64,000 nucleotides of DNA, from contig NC_067205.1 of NCBI RefSeq assembly GCF_026262505.1, forward strand, positions 25,735,693-25,799,692. Direction: 5' to 3'. Below, piece after piece: positions 22,731-34,999 of the stretch. This stretch comes from Trichomonas vaginalis G3 (taxonomy: Eukaryota > Parabasalia > Trichomonadida > Trichomonadidae). Each line of letters opens with the position of its first letter. The stretch's first letter is position 1. Both the position numbers and the translations under genes were made by a program. The notes beneath the pieces were generated by a model. The model worked only from the letters and a program-made list of their open reading frames with translations. It searched no databases and was not told the DNA's origin.

Positions 22731-24060
22731 TCACCTATCAATATTGCACTTTGCCTGTCAAAAGTTCTTCGCATCTCTTGAGGTGTGAGGAAGTTTCTCG
22801 ACAGAGGAAACTTTCATATCGAATGTTGCCTCTGTCGAGATGTATGTGACAGGCAAAGTGCAATCACCTATCAATATTGCACTTTGCCTGTCAAAAGTTC
22901 TTCGCATCTCTTGAGGTGTGAGGAAGTTTCTCGACAGAGGAAACTTTCATATCGAATGTTGCCTCTGTCGAGATGTATGTGACAGGCAAAGTGCAATCAC
23001 CTATCAATATTGCACTTTGCCTGTCAAAAGTTCTTCGCATCTCTTGAGGTGTGAGGAAGTTTCTCGACAGAGGAAACTTTCATATCGAATGTTGCCTCTG
23101 TCGAGATGTATGTGACAGGCAAAGTGCAATCACCTATCAATATTGCACTTTGCCTGTCAAAAGTTCTTCGCATCTCTTGAGGTGTGAGGAAGTTTCTCGA
23201 CAGAGGAAACTTTCATATCGAATGTTGCCTCTGTCGAGATGTATGTGACAGGCAAAGTGCAATCACCTATCAATATTGCACTTTGCCTGTCAAAAGTTCT
23301 TCGCATCTCTTGAGGTGTGAGGAAGTTTCTCGACAGAGGAAACTTTCATATCGAATGTTGCCTCTGTCGAGATGTATGTGACAGGCAAAGTGCAATCACC
23401 TATCAATATTGCACTTTGCCTGTCAAAAGTTCTTCGCATCTCTTGAGGTGTGAGGAAGTTTCTCGACAGAGGAAACTTTCATATCGAATGTTGCCTCTGT
23501 CGAGATGTATGTGACAGGCAAAGTGCAATCACCTATCAATATTGCACTTTGCCTGTCAAAAGTTCTTCGCATCTCTTGAGGTGTGAGGAAGTTTCTCGAC
23601 AGAGGAAACTTTCATATCGAATGTTGCCTCTGTCGAGATGTATGTGACAGGCAAAGTGCAATCACCTATCAATATTGCACTTTGCCTGTCAAAAGTTCTT
23701 CGCATCTCTTGAGGTGTGAGGAAGTTTCTCGACAGAGGAAACTTTCATATCGAATGTTGCCTCTGTCGAGATGTATGTGACAGGCAAAGTGCAATCACCT
23801 ATCAATATTGCACTTTGCCTGTCAAAAGTTCTTCGCATCTCTTGAGGTGTGAGGAAGTTTCTCGACAGAGGAAACTTTCATATCGAATGTTGCCTCTGTC
23901 GAGATGTATGTGACAGGCAAAGTGCAATCACCTATCAATATTGCACTTTGCCTGTCAAAAGTTCTTCGCATCTCTTGAGGTGTGAGGAAGTTTCTCGACA
24001 GAGGAAACTTTCATATCGAATGTTGCCTCTGTCGAGATGTATGTGACAGGCAAAGTGCAA
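22731..24060 (+). repeat. 133-bp tandem repeat, exactly 10 units
   Basis: Ten units, apparently identical. Each folds as a closed junction: an outer 16-bp stem TTGCACTTTGCCTGTC/GACAGGCAAAGTGCAA encloses a hairpin around CTTCGCATCTC and a long hairpin TCTCGACAGAGG/CCTCTGTCGAGA. A 14-base linker joins the units. The array is followed at once by an inverted copy of the linker and stem start (24059-24085). The 65-codon frames that overlap from unit to unit are a by-product. Confidence 0.95.
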
Positions 24061-24159
24061 TATTGATAGGTGATTGCACTTTGGCTCTCCAAACTCTCAA
24101 ATATGCTTCTCACCATACATCAAACGGGCAAATTTCTCCTTAAATTTCTCTTTATTTGA

Positions 24160-25989
24160 AAGGTTTTCAACAAAGCTATACCTTAAAAATCTGTGCTTGT
24201 TATATCTGATCATTTGTGTGTTAGGGGAGGTAAATTTATTCCACTAGAGCAAATTTTTTCCGAGGTTTCTCATCGAATGAGAAACCTCGGAACAACTCTT
24301 CAATAGTGTAATGAATTTGTGGTATTTGTCCTGCAAACAGCGAGAGAACTTGTCTGTAATTCGTTTATGATGAAGTTATCTGGATGTCTCTCAGATGAGG
24401 AAGGAAGTCCAGAAAACTTCACCATAAGTTAATACTTGTGTATTTCTATGACTCTCTTCACGTCAGAGAATGTAAATTTACTCGAATAGGGCAAAGTTCT
24501 GCTCAAGTTTCTCATTTGATGAGAAACCTCGGAAGAACTTTGCCCTAAGGTAATGTATATGTGATTGTTGGCCCGCAGAGAAACAAGGAATCTGTTTGTA
24601 TTTCGTTTATGGTGAAGTTCTCGGATGTTCTCTCAAATTATATGGAAAATCAAGATAACTTCACCATAATTTGTTGTAGTTGTGATTCTCTGGCTCTTTG
24701 CCGGCCAGAAAACTAGAAAATAGTTTATAGTGGGAGTATGCTCGATGAATACCTACTCACTAAAAATATACGTTATTTTTTGTTTTCCTATGGGAAAATA
24801 GTTTTGATTTTTATACTATCGTATGCTTTGTTATTGCATGAATTGTCTATTTTCTTAATAAAAACTCATTTTTCCGTGTGATTCTGAATCAATGCATTCC
24901 AAAAAAGCGTTTTCCGCCTTTGAAACGTGAAAACACACATTGCATGAAGAATCAGAGAAGATTTTCTAACTCGAAGAATTCCAAAAAAAACCAATTATAG
25001 TTTTTTTATCGTGAAAAATTTACTTTTTAACTACGAAATTTTTAAAACGCGATTTTTTTGGAGATTTTTAGAAAATTCAAATATGATAGGCATGTGTTAT
25101 TTTATGTGCTCTATGAGTTTATCAGCTTAATTTGGAGTTATTATCAAATTTCAATAAGTCTAAAAAATTGAAAGATAGAAAATCTTCTCTGATTCTTCAT
25201 GCAATGTGTGTTTTCACGTTTCAAAGGCGGAAAACGCTTTTTTGGAATGCATTGATTCAGAATCACACGGAAAAATGAGTTTTTATTAAGAAAATAGACA
25301 ATTCATGCAATAACAAAGCATACGATAGTATAAAAATCAAAACTATTTTCCCATAGGAAAACAAAAAATAACGTATATTTTTAGTGAGTAGGTATTCATC
25401 GAGCATACTCCCACTATAAACTATTTTCTAGTTTTCTGGCCGGCAAAGAGCCAGAGAATCACAACTACAACAAATTATGGTGAAGTTATCTTGATTTTCC
25501 ATATAATTTGAGAGAACATCCGAGAACTTCACCATAAACGAAATACAAACAGATTCCTTGTTTCTCTGCGGGCCAACAATCACATATACATTACCTTAGG
25601 GCAAAGTTCTTCCGAGGTTTCTCATCAAATGAGAAACTTGAGCAGAACTTTGCCCTATTCGAGTAAATTTACATTCTCTGACGTGAAGAGAGTCATAGAA
25701 ATACACAAGTATTAACTTATGGTGAAGTTTTCTGGACTTCCTTCCTCATCTGAGAGACATCCAGATAACTTCATCATAAACGAATTACAGACAAGTTCTC
25801 TCGCTGTTTGCAGGACAAATACCACAAATTCATTACACTATTGAAGAGTTGTTCCGAGGTTTCTCATTCGATGAGAAACCTCGGAAAAAATTTGCTCTAG
25901 TGGAATAAATTTACCTCCCCTAACACACAAATGATCAGATATAACAAGCACAGATTTTTAAGGTATAGCTTTGTTGAAAACCTTTCAAC
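24160..25989. repeat. HC-C palindrome, ~810-bp arms
   Basis: Arms 24160-24970 and 25178-25989 are inverted copies around a ~208-bp centre. Each arm is itself a string of hairpins, for example CGAGGTTTCTCATCGAATGA pairing back on itself, and GGGCAAAGTTCT/AGAACTTTGCCC. A diverged version of the core block found in HC-A and HC-B (TTTTCACG, GGCGGAAAACGC, GAATCACACGGAAAAA) lies near the centre. Confidence 0.85.
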
Positions 25990-26552
25990 GAATGAGAAAG
26001 TTAGGAAAAACTCTACCTTATAAGATCAACTATAGAATTCATAGCTCTTTGAATACTAGGAAACATTAATGCAGTAGTTTAAGGCAAAGTTTTTCCGAGA
26101 TCTACGAAGGATAGAGAGATCTCGGAAGAACTTTGCTCTGCACAAGTAATTTCAGAATCTATGGTCCTCTAAGGACCAGAGGACGGTAATGTAAAAGAAT
26201 GATGTCAATAGCAGATAAATAATAGCCTTAGAAGTTCAATACGTGCACAGTTTGACTACATTGCCCTAGTAGTTAGACTGTACAGGTATTGTACTTCTGG
26301 CCTAAAAAATCCTCATTGAAGACAATAGGTAGAAACTCAAATTGTTGATAAATATCCCAAAATATCATAAGAGAGCCCATTATTGTTACCTGGCTCCTTC
26401 CTGGCTTTCAAAGTCTGTAAACGAGAAGTCTTGGCTCTTGTGGTAATTGCTTCCAAGAGGTTTACTCAATTCGAGTAAAACTATAAACCCTGTAACTGAC
26501 ATGTACTTCCTTGAATGGGCATTAAAAGTAATTTAACCTAACGAATAGTAAC
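25990..26552. repeat. HC-C segment between palindrome and hairpin chain
   Basis: About 560 bp with further hairpins (for example around GGCAAAGTTTTTCCGAGATCT at 26082 pairing with AGATCTCGGAAGAACTTTGC), then a stretch without clear structure. Confidence 0.6.
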
Positions 26553-27565
26553 ATGACTCTCGTAAACGAAAAAGAGAATTTGACGCAGTCAAATCCTCTC
26601 TCTCAAAAAGTGGACTTTACATGGCAAATTTCAAATGCATGTAAGGTCCACTTTGATCAGTTTCAGGATGGAATTGGAGGCCATGAGGTACTGACATTGC
26701 ATCAGTATCTCATAGCCTCCAATCCCTTCAAAAAATGGGAGAAACTTTGGTCGAATAATTTAACATTCGGCCAAAGTTTCTCCCATAATTAATGAGAATG
26801 AAAGGGTAAGAGGCATATAGGGTCACTATATACCTCTTACCCTTTCATTTTCATTTGGAGGTCAACAAACCCGGAGTTAATTGCAAACAATTAACTCCAA
26901 ATTTGTTTATGTTAAGGAAGGAATTGGAGGGTAAGAGGTACATAGTATGAATATGTACCTCTTACCCTGCAATTCCTTCTAGAAAGTTCCAAAACTTTGG
27001 GTTAATTGCAAACTATTAACCCAAAGTTTTGGAACTTTCAAGTGGAGATGGAAGGCTTTGGGGTATATATTAATATAATATACCTCAAAGCCTTCCATCT
27101 CCACTACAAATGGAGAAACTTTGTCCGAATAGTTTAACATTCGGACAAAGTTTCTCCCATCTTTCAATGTAATTGCTACCTGTGAGGTACTGACTTGAAG
27201 TCAGTGCTTCACAGGTAGCAATATCCAAAAATTTAAAAACATTTTATCAGTTCGTTAGAGAACTAGAGCCTCCTAGGTACTGAACCAGAATCAGTGCCTA
27301 GGGGACTCTAGTGATCTATATAAATCTGAGAAACTTTGAGGAAATTGTTCGACATTTCCTCAAAGTTTCTCAGCAATTTAGCGAGGAATGTTCGTTATCG
27401 TGTAGATATTTATAATATATACATGATAACAAACATTCCCCGCTAAAAGATGTAAAATCTTATAAGAAATAATTGCAAAAGAATAACAAATTGCAACAAA
27501 TTTTATATGAAACTGAACCTTATGAGGTAGTGATTCAAGATCACCGCCTCATAAGATTCAGTTTC
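26553..27565 (+). repeat. Chain of about 14 distinct hairpins
   Basis: Fourteen successive inverted repeats of about 45-65 nt each, almost without spacers. Examples are GGAGAAACTTTGTCCGAATA with its partner (27113-27162), AGTTCCAAAACTTTGGGTTA (26986-27040) and GCTACCTGTGAGGTACTGA (27174-27224). Themes recur (AACTTTG stems with a TTTAACATT loop; GGTAAGAGG stems; GAGGTACTGA stems), but each stem differs. A related chain is in HC-D (42331-43341). A 79-codon frame over 26553-26792 is a by-product. Confidence 0.88.
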
Positions 27566-27689
27566 AATCTCAAGTATCTCAAAAGTAAGGCTCTATTTTT
27601 TGCCATGTAAAGTGTCACTTTACTGTCAAGCCGTTTTTATCGTTTTCGTTTACAACATGACCACTATTTTGATGACTAAGAAATGTAAT

Positions 27690-27890
27690 TCATCAAATTG
27701 GCAGTTCGATGAATAATACCATGCAATCAACAACTGGTTTGTTACAATTTGGCTTGATTCATCAAATTGGCGGTTTGATGAACCGAATATTGTAATCCAG
27801 ACTAGGTCAGTTACAATTTGGCTTGATTCATCAAATTGGCGGTTTGATGAACCGAATATTGTAATCCAGACTAGGTCAGTTGCTTGTTGG
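27690..27890 (+). repeat. ~69-bp tandem repeat, ~2.7 units
   Basis: Repeats contain ATTCATCAAATTGG and its partner CGGTTTGATGAA, a short hairpin, and TTACAATTTGGCTTG. The first unit is diverged. It lies just before the right TIR of HC-C. Confidence 0.8.
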
Positions 27891-28362
27891 TCATAGATAA
27901 TAATGACACCTTTCAGTTTTTGTTAAACATCTCAATTATCCCGCCAAAAATTATTGGGTCTAAATTGGTTTTTATTATTATTATTTTCAGAAACAAACTA
28001 ACTTGTTTTTTAGGAATTTATCATTCATAAAGTCTTTATGATATATTTTCAACTTATAATGAATATGAAATTATAATTGTTATTTTGAAAAAAAATTATT
28101 CATGATCAATTCATGATTTAACCAGTTCCTTCAAATTAGGAGAGCATATTCAAATATAATCGCTCATTAAAATCAATTTTTATGTTTTTTTTTAAATCGA
28201 AATTATCTCATCATAAACCATGCAAACTGACTATTTGTTCTTATCACCATGTTACCAATATCAGAATTGTCTTTACAGCCAAAATTTCGCTCGATAAAAG
28301 TCCATCCAATAGTGAGATAATTGAGCAACTAACATTTTTCCATATCACAAAAAACCTCCCCA

Positions 28363-31300
28363 TATTTTGGAGAAACAAAAATTTGAAATTTGAAATTTTG
28401 AAAAAAATGCATGAATCGGTAATTAAACATTGATTTATTAATTTATTAGCCATGTCTTTGATGTTGGTCTTATTCATAAGCCGATTTAAAGAATTAATTT
28501 TTCCAAATCGTGTTTGACATTAACACATATAGATATATCAGGAAAAAAGGTATCACTTATCAAGTTATTGGTTTTTATGTATCTCCTAACTTTGCCTCGT
28601 TCTGAATACAATTCTAGTTAACGGATTTTAAATAACTATATGAAGAATACATCATTTTGGTTTTATTATTATTAAAATGATATATATTAGCTATGGATAT
28701 GCTTGTAAGAATATTATTCCGTGAATTGGAAACAGAAAAAATAAATTTAGACAGAAAATGCATATCTTTAAAAAATAATATGAAATTTAGCTTTTATATT
28801 ATTATCCGATAAAATATGCATGATAATTACTCCGCAAATAAAATTTAGGAAGCAAGTTGTGACGGTTTGAGCGGTTTTTAATGGCTCACAAGGAAGGAAG
28901 TATCGTTTTATCAGGCAACAAGAGGTCTTGAAATGAGTAAAGGACTGATCACCCTTGAAAGGTTCAAACTTGCTTGCGCGCCACAGTCTTAAAAATGATA
29001 TGTTTCACTTCTGGTCGAAAATTTCAACCTCTATGACAGTTGTTGGATGAACAATTGTGTAGCGGGATGAAATCTGAGTGCGGCCTGGGGCTGCAGCGTC
29101 AATCTTCCCGGCATCTTTACCGCAATCATCTCTTAGATTGCACACAAAGTTGCGAACGAGCAGCTTTCTATGCGGTAAAGATGTCGGAAAGAGAGAGTCG
29201 ATGTGAGGTTCTTTTCGAGGTCTCGTAGAATGATAGAAAGTTCCGCATTCATAACTTGAATGTGGAACTTTGACCGACAAGAGTGTATTGTGCACTCTTG
29301 TCGGTCGCAGTGTCTCATTCTGGGAGACATTGCCTCTGCATGTATCCCAGAATGGAACAATCTTTTGCAATCAGAATGTGATTGCAAAACTTTGACCGAC
29401 AAGAGTGTATTGTGCACTCTTGTCGGTCGCAGTGTCTCATTCTGGGAGACATTGCCTCTGCATGTATCCCAGAATGATAGAAAGTTCCGCATTCATAACT
29501 TGAATGTGGAACTTTGACCGACAAGAGTGTATTGTGCACTCTTGTCGGTCGCAGTGTCTCATTCTGGGAGACATTGCCTCTGCATGTATCCCAGAATGGA
29601 ACAATCTTTTGCAATCAGAATGTGATTGCAAAACTTTGACCGACAAGAGTGTATTGTGCATCCCCTTTGTCAATTAACTATGTTTTATAGAGACATCCCC
29701 TCACACATATTTTTTCTAATATAATTTTACCTTTTTAATATTTATTTTTTATTTTTTGTGCTTTATATAACTTATGGTGTGTACCGAACTATCTTACAGA
29801 CTCTACTGAGCTATTTCCACATATAAACATGTGACAATAACGCATACATACTCCCTTCGTATTCTGATCTCATGACATATTATCGCAAAAACTATATTTA
29901 TACAACACACCTCATAAAGTCTCATTTTAGCCCTATCTAAGCGTTCAAAACCTATTTTCCCCGCGTAATCTGATTCTTCAGGCTCCGCTGATTCGATTTC
30001 TGCTGTCAGATCGTGAAAATATGCATCACATAACAAGATAAACCCAAATTACTTAACTTAATATTTTCCTTAAAATTTCCTATTCCTCGCTATGGGAATA
30101 TTTATTATATCTTCCGTTTCCCTCACAAATATATTTAATTTTCTGAATAATACGTATAATAAAATGAATAACTCAAAAACTAAAATACAATATTAATATT
30201 GGGTAATGACTCGATATGATCAAAACTTTTGAATTCATACATTTTTTGAAAAATTTGGATTTTTCAAAAATGATTTTGTTTGAGCATGAACGTGAAGCGA
30301 TATTTTAAGGAAAATATTAAGTTAAGTAATTTGGGTTTATCTTGTTATGTGATGCATATTTTCACGATCTGACAGCAGAAATCGAATCAGCGGAGCCTGA
30401 AGAATCAGATTACGCGGGGAAAATAGGTTTTGAACGCTTAGATAGGGCTAAAATGAGACTTTATGAGGTGTGTTGTATAAATATAGTTTTTGCGATAATA
30501 TGTCATGAGATCAGAATACGAAGGGAGTATGTATGCGTTATTGTCACATGTTTATATGTGGAAATAGCTCAGTAGAGTCTGTAAGATAGTTCGGTACACA
30601 CCATAAGTTATATAAAGCACAAAAAATAAAAAATAAATATTAAAAAGGTAAAATTATATTAGAAAAAATATGTGTGAGGGGATGTCTCTATAAAACATAG
30701 TTAATTGACAAAGGGGATGCACAATACACTCTTGTCGGTCAAAGTTTTGCAATCACATTCTGATTGCAAAAGATTGTTCCATTCTGGGATACATGCAGAG
30801 GCAATGTCTCCCAGAATGAGACACTGCGACCGACAAGAGTGCACAATACACTCTTGTCGGTCAAAGTTCCACATTCAAGTTATGAATGCGGAACTTTCTA
30901 TCATTCTGGGATACATGCAGAGGCAATGTCTCCAGAATGAGACACTGCGACCGACAAGAGTGCACAATACACTCTTGTCGGTCAAAGTTTTGCAATCACA
31001 TTCTGATTGCAAAAGATTGTTCCATTCTGGGATACATGCAGAGGCAATGTCTCCCAGAATGAGACACTGCGACCGACAAGAGTGCACAATACACTCTTGT
31101 CGGTCAAAGTTCCACATTCAAGTTATGAATGCGGAACTTTCTATCATTCTACGAGACCTCGAAAAGAACCTCACATCGACTCTCTCTTTCCGACATCTTT
31201 ACCGCATAGAAAGCTGCTCGTTCGCAACTTTGTGTGCAATCTAAGAGATGATTGCGGTAAAGATGCCGGGAAGATTGACGCTGCAGCCCCAGGCCGCACT

Positions 31301-32024
31301 CAGATTTCATCCCGCTACACAATTGTTCATCCAACAACTGTCATAGAGGTTGAAATTTTCGACCAGAAGTGAAACATATCATTTTTAAGACTGTGGCGCG
31401 CAAGCAAGTTTGAACCTTTCAAGGGTGATCAGTCCTTTACTCATTTCAAGACCTCTTGTTGCCTGATAAAACGATACTTCCTTCCTTGTGAGCCATTAAA
31501 AACCGCTCAAACCGTCACAACTTGCTTCCTAAATTTTATTTGCGGAGTAATTATCATGCATATTTTATCGGATAATAATATAAAAGCTAAATTTCATATT
31601 ATTTTTTAAAGATATGCATTTTCTGTCTAAATTTATTTTTTCTGTTTCCAATTCACGGAATAATATTCTTACAAGCATATCCATAGCTAATATATATCAT
31701 TTTAATAATAATAAAACCAAAATGATGTATTCTTCATATAGTTATTTAAAATCCGTTAACTAGAATTGTATTCAGAACGAGGCAAAGTTAGGAGATACAT
31801 AAAAACCAATAACTTGATAAGTGATACCTTTTTTCCTGATATATCTATATGTGTTAATGTCAAACACGATTTGGAAAAATTAATTCTTTAAATCGGCTTA
31901 TGAATAAGACCAACATCAAAGACATGGCTAATAAATTAATAAATCAATGTTTAATTACCGATTCATGCATTTTTTTCAAAATTTCAAATTTCAAATTTTT
32001 GTTTCTCCAAAATATTAATTGTTT
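28363..32024. repeat. HC-A core palindrome with 122-bp type hairpin units
   Basis: Arms of about 1.7 kb (28363-30072 and 30301-32024) are nearly identical inverted copies around a 228-bp centre. Each arm holds about three hairpin units of the HC-B 122-bp family, with slightly different stems (GGGAGACATTGCCTCTGCATG). Also present are a GCGGTAAAGATG pair and the 52-bp core block identical to HC-B. The 77-codon frames at 29803-30036 and 30342-30575 start with TTG and are not treated as genes. Confidence 0.88.
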
Positions 32025-33278
32025 TGTTGTCAACAGAAATTCATCAAAAGTGACACCCCAGAAAAGCTAAAATATTGAATTTTTGGAACTTTTGATAGAG
32101 CACGTTTTTAAATATTAATTAAAGTAAATGTATATTTTGTAAAGATTCTTTTTAATAAAAAAATAAAATTTTGAAGAAGAACACAAAATCTTCTGAAAAA
32201 TAATATCACATAAACTCATATTATTTTCTAATATATAACTATTTTATATAAAAATCAAATTCAATGATCTTAAAAGCGAAGGATAAACCTCAAAATTTAC
32301 GAATATAATGAGTGGGAATATAATGCTTATCTATCATAAAACCATATGAAATATCAATTTTTGCTTTACGCCTAATTTTTGACGACAATTAGCAAAAAAT
32401 GTTAAATGTTAACACTCAGTCCATTTGAATATGAAAAATAAAATTGACTTTGATTAAATGTTTTTATTTATCATGCAATTCTTCTTGCGACCAAAGATTT
32501 GAATAAAATTTCAAAAAAAAAGATAGCTTAAAAAATAATATACGGTAGTGTTTACTAATAGATGAATAGTATATAAATTCTATTAAAATGGATTTGATCC
32601 AAAAAAATATAAAACCAAAAATAATTGTTATAATTTAAATGAAGAAGTAATTTAAAACGATTTTATTTATGATCAAATTTTATATATTTTTTTGGATCAA
32701 ATCCATTTTAATAGAATTTATATACTATTCATCTATTAGTAAACACTACCGTATATTATTTTTTAAGCTATCTTTTTTTTTGAAATTTTATTCAAATCTT
32801 TGGTCGCAAGAAGAATTGCATGATAAATAAAAACATTTAATCAAAGTCAATTTTATTTTTCATATTCAAATGAACTGAGTGTTAACATTTAACATTTTTT
32901 GCTAATTGTCGTCAAAAATTAGGCGTAAAGCAAAAATTGATATTTCATATGGTTTTATGATAGATAAGCATTATATTCCCACTCATTATATTCGTAAATT
33001 TTGAGGTTTATCCTTCGCTTTTAAGATCATTGAATTTGATTTTTATATAAAATAGTTATATATTAGAAAATAATATGAGTTTATGTGATATTATTTTTCA
33101 GAAGATTTCATTCTATATGCCTATGAAAAGTACTCTCAAAACTAACTTTTTCCTAATTATAATTAAATCTAGAATATTGTATTATGCTTAGTATTATTTC
33201 ATTTTCTCATTCAATTTAGAATTTACAAATGTCAAAAAATTGAGAGCTGTCACTTTTGATGAATTTCTGTTTATTACA
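32025..33278 (-). mobile_element. M1254 copy c, intact
   Basis: 1,254 bp, reverse orientation, flanked by GTTT on both sides (32021-32024 and 33279-33282). It is the mirror partner of copy b in the HC-A palindrome and shows what copy b looked like before HC-B entered it. Confidence 0.88.
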
Positions 33279-34109
33279 GTTTCCACTAGATTAACAAATA
33301 AACAATAAATTGGAATAATGTAATGCCCAATCATTCATTTTAAATTTTAGATTTAAAACAATATTTTCTCCATATTATTATAACATGAATCGCTATGATA
33401 TAAGAAATATATTTTCAATATTGAAATTGAAAAATTCTAAAATTTTTGAAATTCAATTTGAGTGTGATGATCGATAACATATATTTTTAATTAAAATATT
33501 GTGTCGCTATCATATAAATATACTATTTCTAAATTAAAAATAGGGGAAAAAGTACTATTTAATGATGAAATTGCAAATAATATCAATATATATATATTCA
33601 TGCTGATATATTTTGGGAACAGATTGGAAATCACATAAATAGGATTGTGTTAGTTTGTCATTGATATAAAACAAATTTTCGAGCTAATTGAGCGAATTCA
33701 ACACAAACACTTATATTTTCTATTACAAGGTATATTTGTAATATACAACCAGTAAATAGCTTTCTCTAACTTTTACCAGCTTAGATGATAGCAAATTAGA
33801 TACGAATTTCATGACCCCTCACCAAATTCCATTAAAACATATACAAATAAAAGTACTAAGTGGGTATCATCTAACCCTAGAATTATAGCTCCTAGGACTC
33901 ATCCTAGATGGTAGTTCTGGAAAAACACCTGGTTTTTGGAGTTGCAAAAGTTAAAAATTGAGGGTAATTCAAAACTTTACAAAATAAATTGAAAATGGAA
34001 TTAAAGTTGCTATATCAACAACCATGTTGTATTATTAATAAATATTAATATTAAGAAATGTTCGTTTCAATAAAAATTGTGAAGAAGAACATTGGAGAGT
34101 TAACATTGG

Positions 34110-34550
34110 ATCTGCTTAATTTTTTAAGATACAGCATGGAGAGCAACAACATTTTCGATTTTTTCATTTCTCTTTGGGCAAATTCTTGCGCTAACATTGA
34201 AGAAGTACTTGTTTTGGATAATTGCTTTCAATAATTCAAAATTTTTCATCTCGATTTATTTTCTGTCTTTGGTCAAAGCTGTCTCCTATAGCGATGAAAA
34301 GCGTGTCACACAATATCCAGAACCAAATAAGTGAGTTCATGGACTTTAAACTGCAGCAGATGATATATTATTAGCCTTCGGATGTATTTTTCAAACTAAA
34401 CTTAATTTTTTTGCTGATATGGCTTTTTAGTTGATACGCTTAGATCCTAAAACAATGAAACCTTGTGATATACATGATACTAAAGATGCAATCACAAGTT
34501 GGAGAGTTTTCTATGTTTTGGACGTCATTAAATTTGATTGAGATTTGGAT
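34110..34550 (+). pseudogene. Possible decayed coding remnant
   Basis: Two stretches read like protein: 34110-34238 (LDLLNFLRYSMESNNIFDFF and on, ending in a stop after about 42 codons) and 34433-34540 (IRLDPKTMKPCDIHDTKDA, about 35 codons to a stop). Base composition is less AT-biased than in the neighbouring spacer. They are in different frames with stops between. No family recognised, and it may be chance. Confidence 0.3.
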
Positions 34551-34933
34551 AATCATATGTTTATTATATTTTAATGTATTTTACAATTAATACCAGATGA
34601 TCTAATGAATGAAAATCCTACATTATTATTATTTAGAAAAATATACAACAGGCGAAAATAAAGCAGTATTTTCAGAGAATTACATGCTGCATCTAAAATC
34701 TAATGCATACAAATAAAGCATATTATATCTCTAATCCAAAAGGAGTAACTAATGGTAAAAATATTTATTTGAATTCTAAAAAAAACTTACCCATTTGTAT
34801 GCATTTCCCAACAGAAGCCATCAGCTCCGTGATTTCTTGGTTTTGCATGTGCAATCTTAATCACATCTCGATAAAGTAGAACTGTCTCAAAAGATTTAGA
34901 ATTAACGCAATAGATTTTAAATTGAATAGGATG

Positions 34934-34939
34934 TCACTT
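34934..34939 (+). promoter_or_regulatory. Candidate initiator TCACTT
   Basis: Matches TCA-Py-T but lies 61 bases before ATG 35000, farther than usual for trichomonads. Listed as the only upstream match near the coiled-coil gene. Confidence 0.35.
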
Positions 34940-34999
34940 TTGTGAGATAATTTTAATGTTCAATAAGATAACCTAAGAATTGGGATTATTTTTTATTGA

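Larger units (their letters stand above)
21827..28362 (+). mobile_element. HC-C: 6.5-kb hairpin-chain element
   Basis: Long TIRs (21827-22264 and 27926-28362, about 438 bp) start TGGGG(C/A)GGAGGTTTTT. The flanks TATTT (21822-21826 and 28363-28367) form a 5-bp target duplication; the mirror sequence at 32012-32024 and leftward shows the empty site. Inside are, in order, a 47-bp array, a 133-bp array, an 1.8-kb palindrome full of hairpins, a chain of about 14 different hairpins, and a 69-bp repeat. No convincing gene. Long TIRs with a 5-bp duplication also occur in large virus-like DNA elements, but nothing coding supports that here. Confidence 0.82.
14102..33964. mobile_element. HC-A: 19.9-kb palindromic composite element
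   Basis: Ends are CCCTCAATTTTTAACTTTTG and its reverse complement, flanked by TA on both sides (14100-14101 and 33965-33966). The outer arms (14102-14790 and 33279-33964) are near-identical inverted copies. Inward, each arm holds an M1254 copy at the mirror position, and then the two halves of a palindromic core (21812-21826 plus 28363-30072, against 30301-32024). So the original unit was a palindrome of roughly 7.5 kb. The left arm later received HC-B (15388-21151) inside its M1254 copy, and HC-C (21827-28362) inside the core. There is no gene of recognisable function. The TA duplication would suit a Tc1/mariner-type transposase, but no such gene is present. Confidence 0.8.

Noticed and set aside
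22785-24046. Nine identical overlapping 65-codon frames in the 133-bp array
   Set aside because: The unit length is not a multiple of three, the frames run through hairpin stems and repeat only because the DNA repeats. No initiator and no protein features.
22303-24060. CRISPR array
   Set aside because: Regular repeats, but no unique spacers, no cas genes, and the genome is eukaryotic.
26553-27565. Hairpin chain as microRNA precursors
   Set aside because: Stem lengths are in the right range, but several stems are nearly perfect and the hairpins adjoin without flanks. Without RNA data a microRNA call is not justified.
21827-28362. HC-C as a Polinton
   Set aside because: Long TIRs and a 5-bp duplication would fit, but there is no coding part of any kind, so the name cannot be supported.
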